Positions 25,819 through 34,116 of a stretch of 64,000 nt of DNA are shown here, piece after piece (within the stretch, counting starts at the first letter, position 1; each line of letters opens with the position of its first letter). The DNA is from JAAXIE01 sp965204245 (GTDB taxonomy: Bacteria; Chloroflexota; Dehalococcoidia; Lucifugimonadales; JAAXIE01), in the NCBI GenBank assembly GCA_965204245.1, contig CBDBED010000013.1, forward strand, positions 216,159 to 280,158, given 5' to 3'. The notes beneath the pieces were generated by a model. That model was not told the DNA's origin, did no database searches, and worked only from the letters and a program-made list of their open reading frames with translations. The translations under genes and the position numbers were made by a program.

Positions 25819-26016
25819 ATGAGGCAGGTCGTCGTTTACCCCGGTGAAGACGGTTACTGGATTGCCGAATGCCCCAGCCTGCCCGGTTGCATTACCCAAG
25901 GCCCCACCAAGCAGGATGTCGTCGTCAATATCAAAGAGGCCATCGCAGGCTACGTCACCGCCCTCGAAGCCGACGGACTCCCCGTCCCCGAAGCACTGCC
26001 ATTCTCGTGTTGCTAG
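25819..26016 (+). CDS. HicB-family antitoxin-like small protein, orphan
   Basis: This 65 aa protein has the HicB N-terminal fold: VVVYPGEDGYWIAECPSLPGCITQGPTKQDVVVNIKEAI, followed by DGLPVPEAL. The expected final strand is replaced by FSCC and a stop, so the end may have been cut by a rearrangement. No HicA partner is seen on either side. The following sequence to 26214 holds no clear gene. Confidence 0.7.
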   Translation: MRQVVVYPGEDGYWIAECPSLPGCITQGPTKQDVVVNIKEAIAGYVTALEADGLPVPEALPFSCC

Positions 26017-26214
26017 GTCTCCCAGCAGACTGATACGATGCGTCATCGATATCCTTTCAACCCCCTATGAGCTGGGAGGAGAATCTCTTGAGCGGTTTCG
26101 CCGACTTATACTGATGTCTGTGCGAACGCTACGCCGACGCAGGCCGGCTTGAAGGACGCTTATCGTAAGTCTCTGCGAACCCACTCAGGGAACCAAAAGC
26201 AGGAGAATAGCGCA

Positions 26215-27078
26215 GTGCAGAATGCGTTGCAGTTAGTCGAAACCCTACGGGCCAACCACTGCTTACTTTTGGCGAACCCCAACTACAGTGAGGCGGACAC
26301 GGTAACACACCTTATCGACCCCGTACTCAGTTACCTTGGTTACCCAGCATCCCAACAACTTCGCGAGAATCAGGTCAACAAGAACCGCCCCGACATAGTG
26401 CTCTGGAATGTACCATATGCGCTTCGTGGGGACGCCACCGCAAATGCGATCCTCGAAGCTAAACCGTTGAATCACGATTTGGACGGCAAAGGGCTCGCGC
26501 GCGCCGACCGACCCAAAACTCAGATCAAAAGGTATGTCAACGGATACGCCTACAGCGGGCCCGGGACCTATGGGATATTAACCGATGGGAATATATGGCA
26601 TGTGATCCAGAGGAGTGAGACGGAGCAACACACTCCCCTCATCATGGAATGGCAACTCCTGGAAGGAACAGAGGCAGAAGCAGCAACATCCATAGAGGAG
26701 ATCGACAGAATCCTAAAGGGGACACGGCTCTTCCCGGGGATAACTCATCATGTCAAGGCTGACCGTGAGGCCTACGAACTCTGCCAAGCCATCGCAGACG
26801 GGAAGAGCGCTGCAAGTATATTGCGCCTGCTCACAAAAAAGGACGATTACAAATCTGACATCAAAGGCGAAGTGTCCCTAGTGGGGAAGGCTCAAGAGGC
26901 AGAAGCCAGCCAATGGGCAGAATATGCCTATACAGAGGCCGGTAGGATCAAGGCCGACCAGGGAGACATGGAGTACGAACCTATCTCTGTCGCAGTCGTC
27001 CGCACCACCAAAGCGGACTCGACGCAGCGATTGCAGGGATCGCCTTTGCAAAAACAGTGCCACTTAAGATGTCGGTGA
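26215..27078 (+). CDS. restriction enzyme N-terminal nuclease part (type IIG-like), split from the methylase
   Basis: This 287 aa protein has a PD-(D/E)xK-type nuclease core: NRPDIVLWN followed by NAILEAKP, in a fold like the N-terminal domain of HsdR and type IIG enzymes. A helical region follows. GTG 26215 is preferred (AGGAG 10 bp upstream); TTG 26149 lacks a ribosome site. The last ~20 residues (after VVRTTK, near 27012) look out of frame. The next frame reads SGLDAAIAGIAFAKTVPLKMS before its nominal start, which suggests one continuous protein broken by a frameshift. Confidence 0.75.
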   Translation: MQNALQLVETLRANHCLLLANPNYSEADTVTHLIDPVLSYLGYPASQQLRENQVNKNRPDIVLWNVPYALRGDATANAILEAKPLNHDLDGKGLARADRPKTQIKRYVNGYAYSGPGTYGILTDGNIWHVIQRSETEQHTPLIMEWQLLEGTEAEAATSIEEIDRILKGTRLFPGITHHVKADREAYELCQAIADGKSAASILRLLTKKDDYKSDIKGEVSLVGKAQEAEASQWAEYAYTEAGRIKADQGDMEYEPISVAVVRTTKADSTQRLQGSPLQKQCHLRCR

Positions 27079-29798
27079 CGTTGGTTATACAACCCGATCA
27101 AGAAGAGGACCCTAGGACGGTGCGCTTAGCCGTCCACTACCAAGGCCACACTGGGATGACCGCAGAATTCAATCCCAATACACCCGCCCCTATCACTCTG
27201 AAGACCATCCAGAGGATTCATGACCAGTTGAACAAGAAGGTAGCCGTATCAGCGAAGAGTCTGACTGACGCTGTAGCGGCAAAGGGTGTTCGGGAAGAAT
27301 TCTACAAACGGATCGCAACGGGATGGACTCTACGACAACAGAAGAAAGCAAAAGGAACTGCATCCCAGCGACATGCGTACCGAGAAGCCGTTCTTCGGCA
27401 CTTGATTCGTACTATTTTCGGGTGGATTCTTAAGGAGGACGGAAAGCTGCCACCAGAGGCCTTCGACGAAGCCTTCGCCAGGAGAGAGGCGGCTGGAACG
27501 TATCACAACGATATACTGACTTTCCTTTTCCACGAGCGGCTCAACAAGTCCGAGGGAGAACGGACGCCGCACCCAGCCCCAGCAATTGATAAAGCATTGG
27601 CAGAGAGTCGCTTCCTGAACGGCTCCCTTTTTGCCGTACATAGAGACGACAGCCTCTTGCAGTTGGCGGACGAAGACTACTTCGGCACGGATCCCGGACA
27701 GCCGGGATTGTATACTATTCTTAATGAATATGACTGGACTGCCTCAGAGCATACTCCCCAAAGCAGTGACCAGACCATCGATCCAGAGGTCCTGAGCAAT
27801 CTGTTCGAAAACCTCATCGCCGCCACCAAGTTCGGCGAAGAGGTGCCGGACAAAATGCCAGCAGGCACTTACTACACTCCATCGGACATTGCCTTGGAGA
27901 TGGTCAAGGACGCGTTATCCGCCGCGGTCAAGGAGCAAGCTCCGCAGGGATGGACCCGCAAAGACCTGCTTGAACTATTCGGTGACGAAGATGCTCCGGT
28001 CCCAGATTTCATCAGTGCCAGCGAACGGCAACGCCTAATAGCTCGGATTAGAGGACTCACCGTCTACGACCCATCTGTCGGATCAGGTGAATTTCCGTTC
28101 GTTAGTGCGCTGGCCATCAAGTGCGCTCTCAGAAAGCTAGGCGTTGTTGAGGACAATGCTGAGTTGACCCGAGACATTATCAGTAGGCAGATATTCGCCC
28201 AAGACATCAATCCCATGGCCGTCCAGGTTACGCGTCTACGGCTATTTGTAGCGATCATTGCGGCCGAGTCCGCGGCCCGACTTGATGTACAACGACTGCC
28301 CCTCCCGAATCTTGAAGGCAAGATAATCTGCGCCGACACCTTGTGCACCGTTGCAGATTGGAATTGGTCCCCTATAAAAAGCGGCACCCTTCAATCCACC
28401 ATTGACGAGATCAACCAATCTCTTTCGCAGGTCGCTGCCATCAGAGAGCAATGGCAATCAGCGCATGATGAGACTATCAAGGGATTGCTGCGGGAGCAGG
28501 ATGCCGAAGCACGCAAGCACCTTCGGGCTGTGCTGCGCGGGAGAATGGCCAACGAAGAGACAGTCAACTTCGCCTCCCATCCCTTGCTCGACCCTGATGC
28601 ACCTCCCGCCAAAACTGACCCCCGACTACTGTTCTACGATGGGAAGCGAGATGAATTCGATATTGTAATAGGCAACCCGCCGTATGAGAGCGTGAATCGA
28701 GACCTCACTGTGGAAAAGAATGCCACACAACAGGAACGCGATGAACTGAAAAAGAAACGTCAGGACAGGCGTAAGTGGTTGACCCAGCAAAAGATGTACT
28801 CGACTACTGCGGGGAACGACCTCTACAACCTTATGGTTGAGGCGGCCCTGGCCCTAGTCAAGCGTAACGATGGTGTCGTTACGATGATCGTGCCCTTATC
28901 AATCTGTTTCGGGCAGGACCAACACGCACTTCGTCGTCTCTTCGAATCTAAATGCCGTAGCATCGCTCTTCGCAATCAGGATATAAGACCTGACAAAACC
29001 TTCCACGATAGCCCGGTGGAACATCCCGCGAATAGCCAGCGAACCACGATCGTGACCGCAATCACCGGCGCGCCGAAGCCAATTATCGAATTGAGTGGTG
29101 CCAATAAGTGGCGGAAGTCAGAGAGACACCAATACCTCTCCTCGAGGCCTATTTCGCTTCCCAAGCAACAGGGCGCCCCTGTCGACGCCAAGTTAGATTC
29201 GCAGTGGGAGAGAATCCCTACCCCGGAGCTTCGTCAACTTACAGACGCCATGAGATCAGCACCTACGAAAATTCGGGACCTGAAGCTCCTAGGAGACAAC
29301 CCCTTCAATTTAGCCTTTCCCCTAACCGCAAGGTACTTCATCACTGCGGTTCCTCTTGGAAGACTCAGAAGAGGTGAGTTAGGATTCCCAATTAGCGACG
29401 AGGCGAATTTCGAATTGGCGATGGCGGCAGCTAACGGCCACGCAGCCTTTGCTTGGTGGAAGGCCTTCGGCGATGCCTTTCACATCAACCCGCACGAAGT
29501 TGGCGCGATCGCCATACCTGTACCTTGGATGGAGGATCATGAAACCAGAACGAGGGCGAGGTCGCTCGGGCATGACCTGCTGCTAGCAATCAACGATGCC
29601 AATATTGAACGGATAACGACGGGTACTAATAGCTCCGAGCAGGACAGCCTTAACTTCCATAAGCACGCACCGCAAACGGTCCAAGCCATCGACAAGCTTT
29701 ATCTAGAGTCATTGGGGCTTCCACCAAACCCACTATTGGGCCAGCTACATGACCTCCGAGGTGATAGCACCTGGCACCTAGGAGCTGAGCGCTATTAG
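27057..29798 (+). CDS. type IIG-like DNA N6-adenine methyltransferase/specificity part
   Basis: This 913 aa protein has the Eco57I/type IIG methylase layout. A helical linker is followed by the SAM motif DPSVGSGEFPF and the catalytic motif IV IGNPPYESV (NPPY, adenine-N6 type). FAQDINPMAVQVTRLRL lies between them. The C-terminal ~250 residues have no catalytic motif and are the likely target-recognition domain. The nuclease part lies in a different frame just upstream, and a single indel near 27010 would fuse both into a ~1,200 aa restriction-modification enzyme. Codon use looks less GC-biased than in neighbours, consistent with transfer. Confidence 0.85.
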   Translation: MPLKMSVTLVIQPDQEEDPRTVRLAVHYQGHTGMTAEFNPNTPAPITLKTIQRIHDQLNKKVAVSAKSLTDAVAAKGVREEFYKRIATGWTLRQQKKAKGTASQRHAYREAVLRHLIRTIFGWILKEDGKLPPEAFDEAFARREAAGTYHNDILTFLFHERLNKSEGERTPHPAPAIDKALAESRFLNGSLFAVHRDDSLLQLADEDYFGTDPGQPGLYTILNEYDWTASEHTPQSSDQTIDPEVLSNLFENLIAATKFGEEVPDKMPAGTYYTPSDIALEMVKDALSAAVKEQAPQGWTRKDLLELFGDEDAPVPDFISASERQRLIARIRGLTVYDPSVGSGEFPFVSALAIKCALRKLGVVEDNAELTRDIISRQIFAQDINPMAVQVTRLRLFVAIIAAESAARLDVQRLPLPNLEGKIICADTLCTVADWNWSPIKSGTLQSTIDEINQSLSQVAAIREQWQSAHDETIKGLLREQDAEARKHLRAVLRGRMANEETVNFASHPLLDPDAPPAKTDPRLLFYDGKRDEFDIVIGNPPYESVNRDLTVEKNATQQERDELKKKRQDRRKWLTQQKMYSTTAGNDLYNLMVEAALALVKRNDGVVTMIVPLSICFGQDQHALRRLFESKCRSIALRNQDIRPDKTFHDSPVEHPANSQRTTIVTAITGAPKPIIELSGANKWRKSERHQYLSSRPISLPKQQGAPVDAKLDSQWERIPTPELRQLTDAMRSAPTKIRDLKLLGDNPFNLAFPLTARYFITAVPLGRLRRGELGFPISDEANFELAMAAANGHAAFAWWKAFGDAFHINPHEVGAIAIPVPWMEDHETRTRARSLGHDLLLAINDANIERITTGTNSSEQDSLNFHKHAPQTVQAIDKLYLESLGLPPNPLLGQLHDLRGDSTWHLGAERY

Positions 29799-29814
29799 GG
29801 CTCGCGCTATTGGG

Positions 29815-30030
29815 TTAGGCAGTGACCGCCAGCATAACACGGAGCGCGCCTATAAAATGCACTTCGACCGTGGCGTACTGGTCCTTAGATTCTCGGAACG
29901 TGTCACATGCGCTAGCCAGTTGTTCCATTTGGTCTCGATTCAGCGGAAAGCTGACAGTACTATTGGGTCGTACCCAATCTGGCCTTGGTGCTGGTATATC
30001 GGTGGTGATTCTAACTAGGTCTTTGGCCAT
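29815..30030 (-). CDS. small protein of unknown function downstream of the RM gene
   Basis: This is a 71 aa reading frame convergent with the methylase gene, 16 bp away. No family recognised. GGAGGG lies about 11 bp before the ATG at 30030. The sequence mixes a Pro-rich start (TDIPAPRPDW) with a short helical part (LNRDQMEQLASACDTF). It could be a real small gene. The gap 30031-30281 upstream holds nothing else clear. Confidence 0.4.
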   Translation of the reverse strand: MAKDLVRITTDIPAPRPDWVRPNSTVSFPLNRDQMEQLASACDTFRESKDQYATVEVHFIGALRVMLAVTA

Positions 30031-30281
30031 AAAGCTCTTCCCTCCATAATCTCACCGGCATGGTAGGCACGATAGGATAGAACAGAAGCGCAATTGGCGT
30101 TACATCATTGCAGGTGGCGGTTAGTGGATACCTACCTGGGTCGTCGCCATCGTCTTGCCCAACCATGCTACCAATGAGACACCAGCCCGCGCTGCCATGC
30201 CCGATTTCACTCACAACCCGCCCCACTCTAACATCAAGCTAGTCCCATATTGCCCTCTACCCATAACCGAAAGGAGAAGCC

Positions 30282-30563
30282 ATGGCCACTTCCAGCCAGC
30301 CATCTCAAGCCGCCCGCACCCACCTCCGCCTTCCCCTTCACCTCGACCCCCAACCCGAAGGCGGGTGGACCATCACCTCCCCTCTAGTCCCGGGGTTAGT
30401 CACAGAGGCGGACACCCTAGCCGACGTGATGCCCAATGTCCTCGATGCTTGGCAAACTATCTTGGAGATATACGAAGACGAGGGCCGTCCCCTGCCAGCC
30501 GGGCTTTACGACCTCGAAGTATCCACCGAGCCCCTTACCCTCGATATCCTCATCCCAGGATGA
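30282..30563 (+). CDS. HicB-like antitoxin-type protein
   Basis: This 93 aa protein has a HicB/DUF1902-like fold: LRLPLHLDPQPEGGWTITSPLVPGLVTEADTLADVMPNVLDAW, then an acidic helix and a short sheet end. ATG 30282 has AAAGGAG 6 bp upstream. No toxin gene is adjacent, so it is the second orphan HicB-type protein in 5 kb. Confidence 0.65.
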   Translation: MATSSQPSQAARTHLRLPLHLDPQPEGGWTITSPLVPGLVTEADTLADVMPNVLDAWQTILEIYEDEGRPLPAGLYDLEVSTEPLTLDILIPG

Positions 30564-30680
30564 CCTACCCCTGACACTCCACCCCTTGCGAAACGGCCCG
30601 AACTAATGTACCATACCCCCATGATGATGAACGCGCCAGACATATCCCCCAGCAACCGCCCAACCCGCTCCCCCGTTCGC

Positions 30681-30750
30681 CCTGCGCCAAGCCAAAGGGC
30701 CTGTCCTGAGCGGAGTCCAAGGGCCTGCCCTGAGCGAGGTCGAAGGGCCC
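30681..30750. repeat. triple REP-like repeat (CCTGNCCTGAGCG...AAGGG)
   Basis: Three adjacent units of about 24 bp (CCTGCGCCAAGCCAAAGGG, CCTGTCCTGAGCGGAGTCC..., CCTGCCCTGAGCGAGGTCG...) lie in the gap between the HicB-like gene and the VOC gene. The core words match those flanking the repeats at 24.2 kb and 42.2 kb, so they form one dispersed intergenic family. Function unknown; such elements often form RNA hairpins or sites for REP-associated transposases. Confidence 0.65.
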
Positions 30751-30767
30751 CCAAAATGACCCTCTCC

Positions 30768-30967
30768 GAAATGTCACACTGTGACATTTCTCCAGATACG
30801 AAAATGTCACACACGCCTCAAAAGTGTGACGTCTGTGACGTCCCCAGATACGAAAAACACGTCACACTTTTTCGTATCTGGCCAGCTAGGGAAATGTCAC
30901 AAATGTCACACTTCTCAGATACGAAAAACAAATTTCAGCTACGAAAACTGTGACATTGTGACATTTC
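30768..30967. repeat. palindrome/CGTATCTGG cluster 2 (TGTCACA words)
   Basis: A perfect 23-bp palindrome with an 11-1-11 layout lies at 30768-30790 (arms GAAATGTCACA/TGTGACATTTC). CCAGATACGAAAAA at 30844-30857 is inverted as TTTTTCGTATCTGG at 30868-30881. CAGATACGAAA occurs again near 30798 and 30919, and TGTCACA/TGTGAC half-words are repeated about ten times through the cluster. CCAGCTA follows CGTATCTGG, just as it follows the inverted word in cluster 1. No gene is seen between 30564 and 31053. Confidence 0.75.
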
Positions 30968-31053
30968 TCAACCCCGCAATTGACCCCCAACCCGCCCTTG
31001 CGCTACCATAACCCCAGTTACGATGCCCTACCTTCCAGCGAGAGGAGCTAAGT

Positions 31054-32277
31054 ATGGCCACTACCCAGCAACGCACCTATGACGTCGGCGGCGTCAAGCT
31101 CGACCGCCCCTTCAAGATTCGACGCCTCGGCCACTTCGGCTTCAACGTCACCAACATGGACGCCTCCAAGCATTTCTACAACACCCTCCTCGGCTTCAAC
31201 ATCTCCGACATCCTCGATTTCGCCGGGCGCTCCCCCGCCCTCGAGGGTATCAAGGAGACCAAGGGCTATTTCATGCACCACGGCGGCGATCACCACGCCT
31301 TCGTCATCTTCCCCAAGCAGGCCCTCGACGCCATGGGCCGTGGCAGCGGCCACGAGGGCGACGGCGACGTGACCGTCAACCAGATTACTTGGCAGTGCGG
31401 CTCCCTCCAAGAGGTCATGGAGGGCGAGACTTATTTCGCCGAGCACGAGGTCCCCATCCGGCGCACCGGTCGCGACGCACCCGGCAGCAACTGGCACACC
31501 TACGTCTGGGACCCCGACGACCACATCAACGAGCTTTATTACGGCATCGAGCAGTTCGGCTGGCTGCGGCGCTCCAAGCCCCAGTCCCTCTACTATCGCA
31601 GCTTCCGCGAAAAGCCCGACCTGCCCCAGATATCCGAGTGGGACGAGGTAGCCGAGGCCGAGGCCAACGGCATCAACGTCTTCGAAGGCACCTACGACGG
31701 CGCGGGCCTGCCCTCCAAGTATGACGTTCAGGGCATCATGCTCCCCCGCCCCTTCAAGATCACCAAAATCGGCCCTGTCGACCTCTTCGTCAACGACATA
31801 GCCCGCGCCACTGATTTCTACGTCAACGAACTCGGCTTCGTCCTCACCGAAGAAACAAATTACAACGGCCACCGCTGCGTGTTTCTCCGCAACGGCAACG
31901 AACACCACAGCTTGGCCCTGTTCCCCAAGGCCCTGCGCTCCGAGCTTGGCTGCAGCCCCCACACCTCCTGCGCCTCCTTCGGCCTCGAGGTCGGCACTTA
32001 TCAGCAGCTAAAGGACTGCGTTAGTTTCCTCAAGGAGCACGGCGTAATCTTCCGCGAGATGCCCGAAGAACTCCACCCCGGCGTCGACTATGTTGCCTAC
32101 GCCCAAGACCCCGACGGCCACCTGCTCCAGATTTACTACTACATGGAGCAACTCGGCTGGCAGGGCAAGCCCCGACCCAAGGAAATGCGACGCCAGAAGA
32201 ACGGCGAATGGCCCGAGACCTTGGAGCCCCTGTCCGACACCTACGTCGACCAGGTCTACCAAGGCCCCCTCGGCTAA
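31054..32277 (+). CDS. two-domain VOC-superfamily extradiol-type dioxygenase
   Basis: This 407 aa protein has two glyoxalase/bleomycin-resistance (VOC) modules. The first begins RRLGHFGFNVTNMDASKHFYNTLLGF; the second begins KIGPVDLFVNDIARATDFYVNELGF. Possible metal ligands are His in GHFGF, a later His in NEHHSLALF or GDHHAF, and Glu/His near DPDGHLLQIYYY. The order resembles catechol 2,3-dioxygenase-like proteins. The ring substrate is unknown. GAGAGGAG lies upstream. A convergent terminator hairpin follows at 32304. Confidence 0.85.
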   Translation: MATTQQRTYDVGGVKLDRPFKIRRLGHFGFNVTNMDASKHFYNTLLGFNISDILDFAGRSPALEGIKETKGYFMHHGGDHHAFVIFPKQALDAMGRGSGHEGDGDVTVNQITWQCGSLQEVMEGETYFAEHEVPIRRTGRDAPGSNWHTYVWDPDDHINELYYGIEQFGWLRRSKPQSLYYRSFREKPDLPQISEWDEVAEAEANGINVFEGTYDGAGLPSKYDVQGIMLPRPFKITKIGPVDLFVNDIARATDFYVNELGFVLTEETNYNGHRCVFLRNGNEHHSLALFPKALRSELGCSPHTSCASFGLEVGTYQQLKDCVSFLKEHGVIFREMPEELHPGVDYVAYAQDPDGHLLQIYYYMEQLGWQGKPRPKEMRRQKNGEWPETLEPLSDTYVDQVYQGPLG

Positions 32278-32303
32278 CCCCACCCCATACCGAACGCAAA
32301 GGA

Positions 32304-32327
32304 AAGGGCCCGCATTCGCGGGCCCTT
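32304..32327. terminator. bidirectional terminator hairpin
   Basis: A perfect 10-bp stem (AAGGGCCCGC / GCGGGCCCTT) with the loop ATTC lies between two convergent genes, the VOC dioxygenase (+) and the LLM monooxygenase (-). The short T-rich stretch after it (CTTCATT) supports a rho-independent terminator working in both directions. Confidence 0.8.
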
Positions 32328-32351
32328 CTTCATTAGCCGAGTCGAGTAGCC

Positions 32352-33422
32352 TTACCTGAACGCGGGCATGACCTCTTCGCCGAAGAGTTTCATCGACTTC
32401 ATGGATAGGTCGGTGGAGACGACGCCTGGGCGGTGATTGCAGCATAGGACGTCGTAGCCGATGCGCTCCTTCTGCTTTTCGATCTGCTTGATGACGGTGT
32501 CGGGGCTGCCTATGAGGGCGAGGCCGTTGTCGATCCAGAAGTCGTAACTCTGGGACTGCTCGCGGAAGACGCGGGCCAGTTCCTGGTTGGTGGGGCTGTT
32601 GTCGTTGCCCCGGAAACCGACGCGGGTGTTGGCGATGAACTCGGGGCCTAGGTTGCGGGAGGTCATGAGGGCGGGTTCAATTTCCTCGCGGGCCTTCTCA
32701 TCGGTTTCGGCCACGTGGACGGCCCGCATGAGGAATGTGCGTGGCATGGGGCCGTGGTGGTTGTACTCCTTCCAGTTTCTGCGCCAGAAGTCGAATTTCT
32801 CGGCCACCACTTCATCGGTGTCGATGTTCTGAGAGACGTCGTAGTTGTGCTTGGCGGCGAACTCAAAGGAGGGCTCGCTATGGGCGGCGATCCAGACAGG
32901 TGGATGGGGCTTCTGATAGGGCTTGGGGTTGGTGAAGACCTCGTCCATCTGCCAGTACTTGCCGTGGTGGGTAACTTCATCTTGGGTCCAAGCCTTGATG
33001 ATGACGTCGAAGGCTTCGCTGAACATTTCGCGGCGTTGGAAGAAGTCGAGGTTGTAGCGCATGAATTCGTGTTCGTGGACGCCAGCACCCACGCCGAACT
33101 CGAGGCGGCCGCGGGATAGCTGGTCGAGCATGGCGCATTCCTGGGCCAGCCGGATGGGATGGTGGAAGGGTAGCTGGTAGATCATCACGCCGAGGCGGAG
33201 GTCGGTGGTGTTACGGGCCACGGCAGTGAGGTAGACGTTGGGTGCAGTCAGGTGGCTGACGTAGGAATTCTGGTGCTCGATGATGTAGTAGCTCTCGTAG
33301 CCGAGTTTTTCGGCCAACTGGGCTTCTTCAATGTGCATCTTGTAGACATCGGCGGCGGTGTCGGCCGTGGTCATGTCGTGGGCTTGGAAGCCGTCCCAGA
33401 TGGCGAATTCAAGATTTCCCAT
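32352..33422 (-). CDS. LLM-class flavin-dependent monooxygenase (luciferase-like), copy 1
   Basis: This 356 aa TIM-barrel protein is of the bacterial luciferase / alkanal monooxygenase family (FMNH2-dependent). Typical stretches are YESYYIIEHQ, LTAPNVYLTAVARNTTDLRLGV, HPIRLAQECAMLDQLSRGRLEFGVGAG, and PKPYQKPHPPVWIAA. AGGAGG lies 8 bp before the ATG. It is closely related in pattern to copy 3 at 50878. It sits with VOC and FAH-family genes, which suggests oxidative breakdown of aromatic or alkyl compounds. Confidence 0.9.
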   Translation of the reverse strand: MGNLEFAIWDGFQAHDMTTADTAADVYKMHIEEAQLAEKLGYESYYIIEHQNSYVSHLTAPNVYLTAVARNTTDLRLGVMIYQLPFHHPIRLAQECAMLDQLSRGRLEFGVGAGVHEHEFMRYNLDFFQRREMFSEAFDVIIKAWTQDEVTHHGKYWQMDEVFTNPKPYQKPHPPVWIAAHSEPSFEFAAKHNYDVSQNIDTDEVVAEKFDFWRRNWKEYNHHGPMPRTFLMRAVHVAETDEKAREEIEPALMTSRNLGPEFIANTRVGFRGNDNSPTNQELARVFREQSQSYDFWIDNGLALIGSPDTVIKQIEKQKERIGYDVLCCNHRPGVVSTDLSMKSMKLFGEEVMPAFR

Positions 33423-33452
33423 CCGCTCAACCTCCTCGTGGTTTATTTATGC

Positions 33453-33488
33453 AAAGCCGGAGGCCAGCTTTCGTCGGCCTCCGGCTTT
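33453..33488 (-). terminator. terminator-like hairpin between VOC and LLM genes
   Basis: A 13-bp stem (AAAGCCGGAGGCC with GGCCTCCGGCTTT) has a 10-nt loop. On the minus strand it is followed by a T-run continuation and lies between the end of the VOC gene (33513) and the start of the LLM gene (33422). It may limit read-through so that the LLM gene is expressed from its own promoter. Confidence 0.7.
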
Positions 33489-33512
33489 AGTGTCAGGTGT
33501 CCAGATTTCAGG

Positions 33513-34025
33513 TTATGCCGGGGCCTTGCTGTAGTCGGCGTCGGGGATGGCTGCGGCGACGGGCTCGGGGGCGTTGATGTCCATGGGGTCGGCGCCGCCG
33601 GGGGTGGCCTTCATGTAGGCGAGGCCCTCTTCCTGGGTGGCGTAGGTGTCGCAGAAGAGTTCCATCTCGATGCCGTCGGGGTCGAGGAAGTAGACGCTGC
33701 GAGTCATGCCGTGGTCGACGATGTGATCGATGATGGTGTTGTTGTCAATCAGTCGCTGGTGGGCTTCCTGAAGCTGGTCGTAGCTCTCGACGCGGAAGGC
33801 GAAGTGGTTGAGGCCAATCTGCTTGGTGGTACGGGGTTCGGCGTCGGCGGGAGCCTCGAACAGGGCGAGGTTGTGGTGGTTGATGCCACAGGTCAGGAAC
33901 GCACCGGTCCAGCCGGGGCGGATCCTCGCCACTTGGAAGCCCACTACGTCACGATAGAACTCGGTGGAACGCTTTACGTCGGTGACGTTGAGAACGATAT
34001 GTCCTATCTCCTTGGGTACGCTCAT
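33513..34025 (-). CDS. VOC-family dioxygenase-like protein (single chain)
   Basis: This 170 aa protein has two VOC half-modules. It shows IGHIVLNVTDVKRSTEFYRDVVGF, HHNLALFE, GLNHFAFRVESYDQL and YFLDPDGIEMELFCD. The metal-ligand set (His in IGHIV, His in LNHFAF, Glu in MELF) is the usual one of catechol 2,3-dioxygenase-type proteins. GGAGG lies 8 bp upstream of ATG 34025. Confidence 0.88.
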   Translation of the reverse strand: MSVPKEIGHIVLNVTDVKRSTEFYRDVVGFQVARIRPGWTGAFLTCGINHHNLALFEAPADAEPRTTKQIGLNHFAFRVESYDQLQEAHQRLIDNNTIIDHIVDHGMTRSVYFLDPDGIEMELFCDTYATQEEGLAYMKATPGGADPMDINAPEPVAAAIPDADYSKAPA

Positions 34026-34116
34026 GTCTATTCCTCCAGTTTGATAGGTAGTTGACTCATGTTAGCAAAGGACTCTGAAAACTCGCAACTTATGTCCCTA
34101 ACGACTATGTCCGGGC

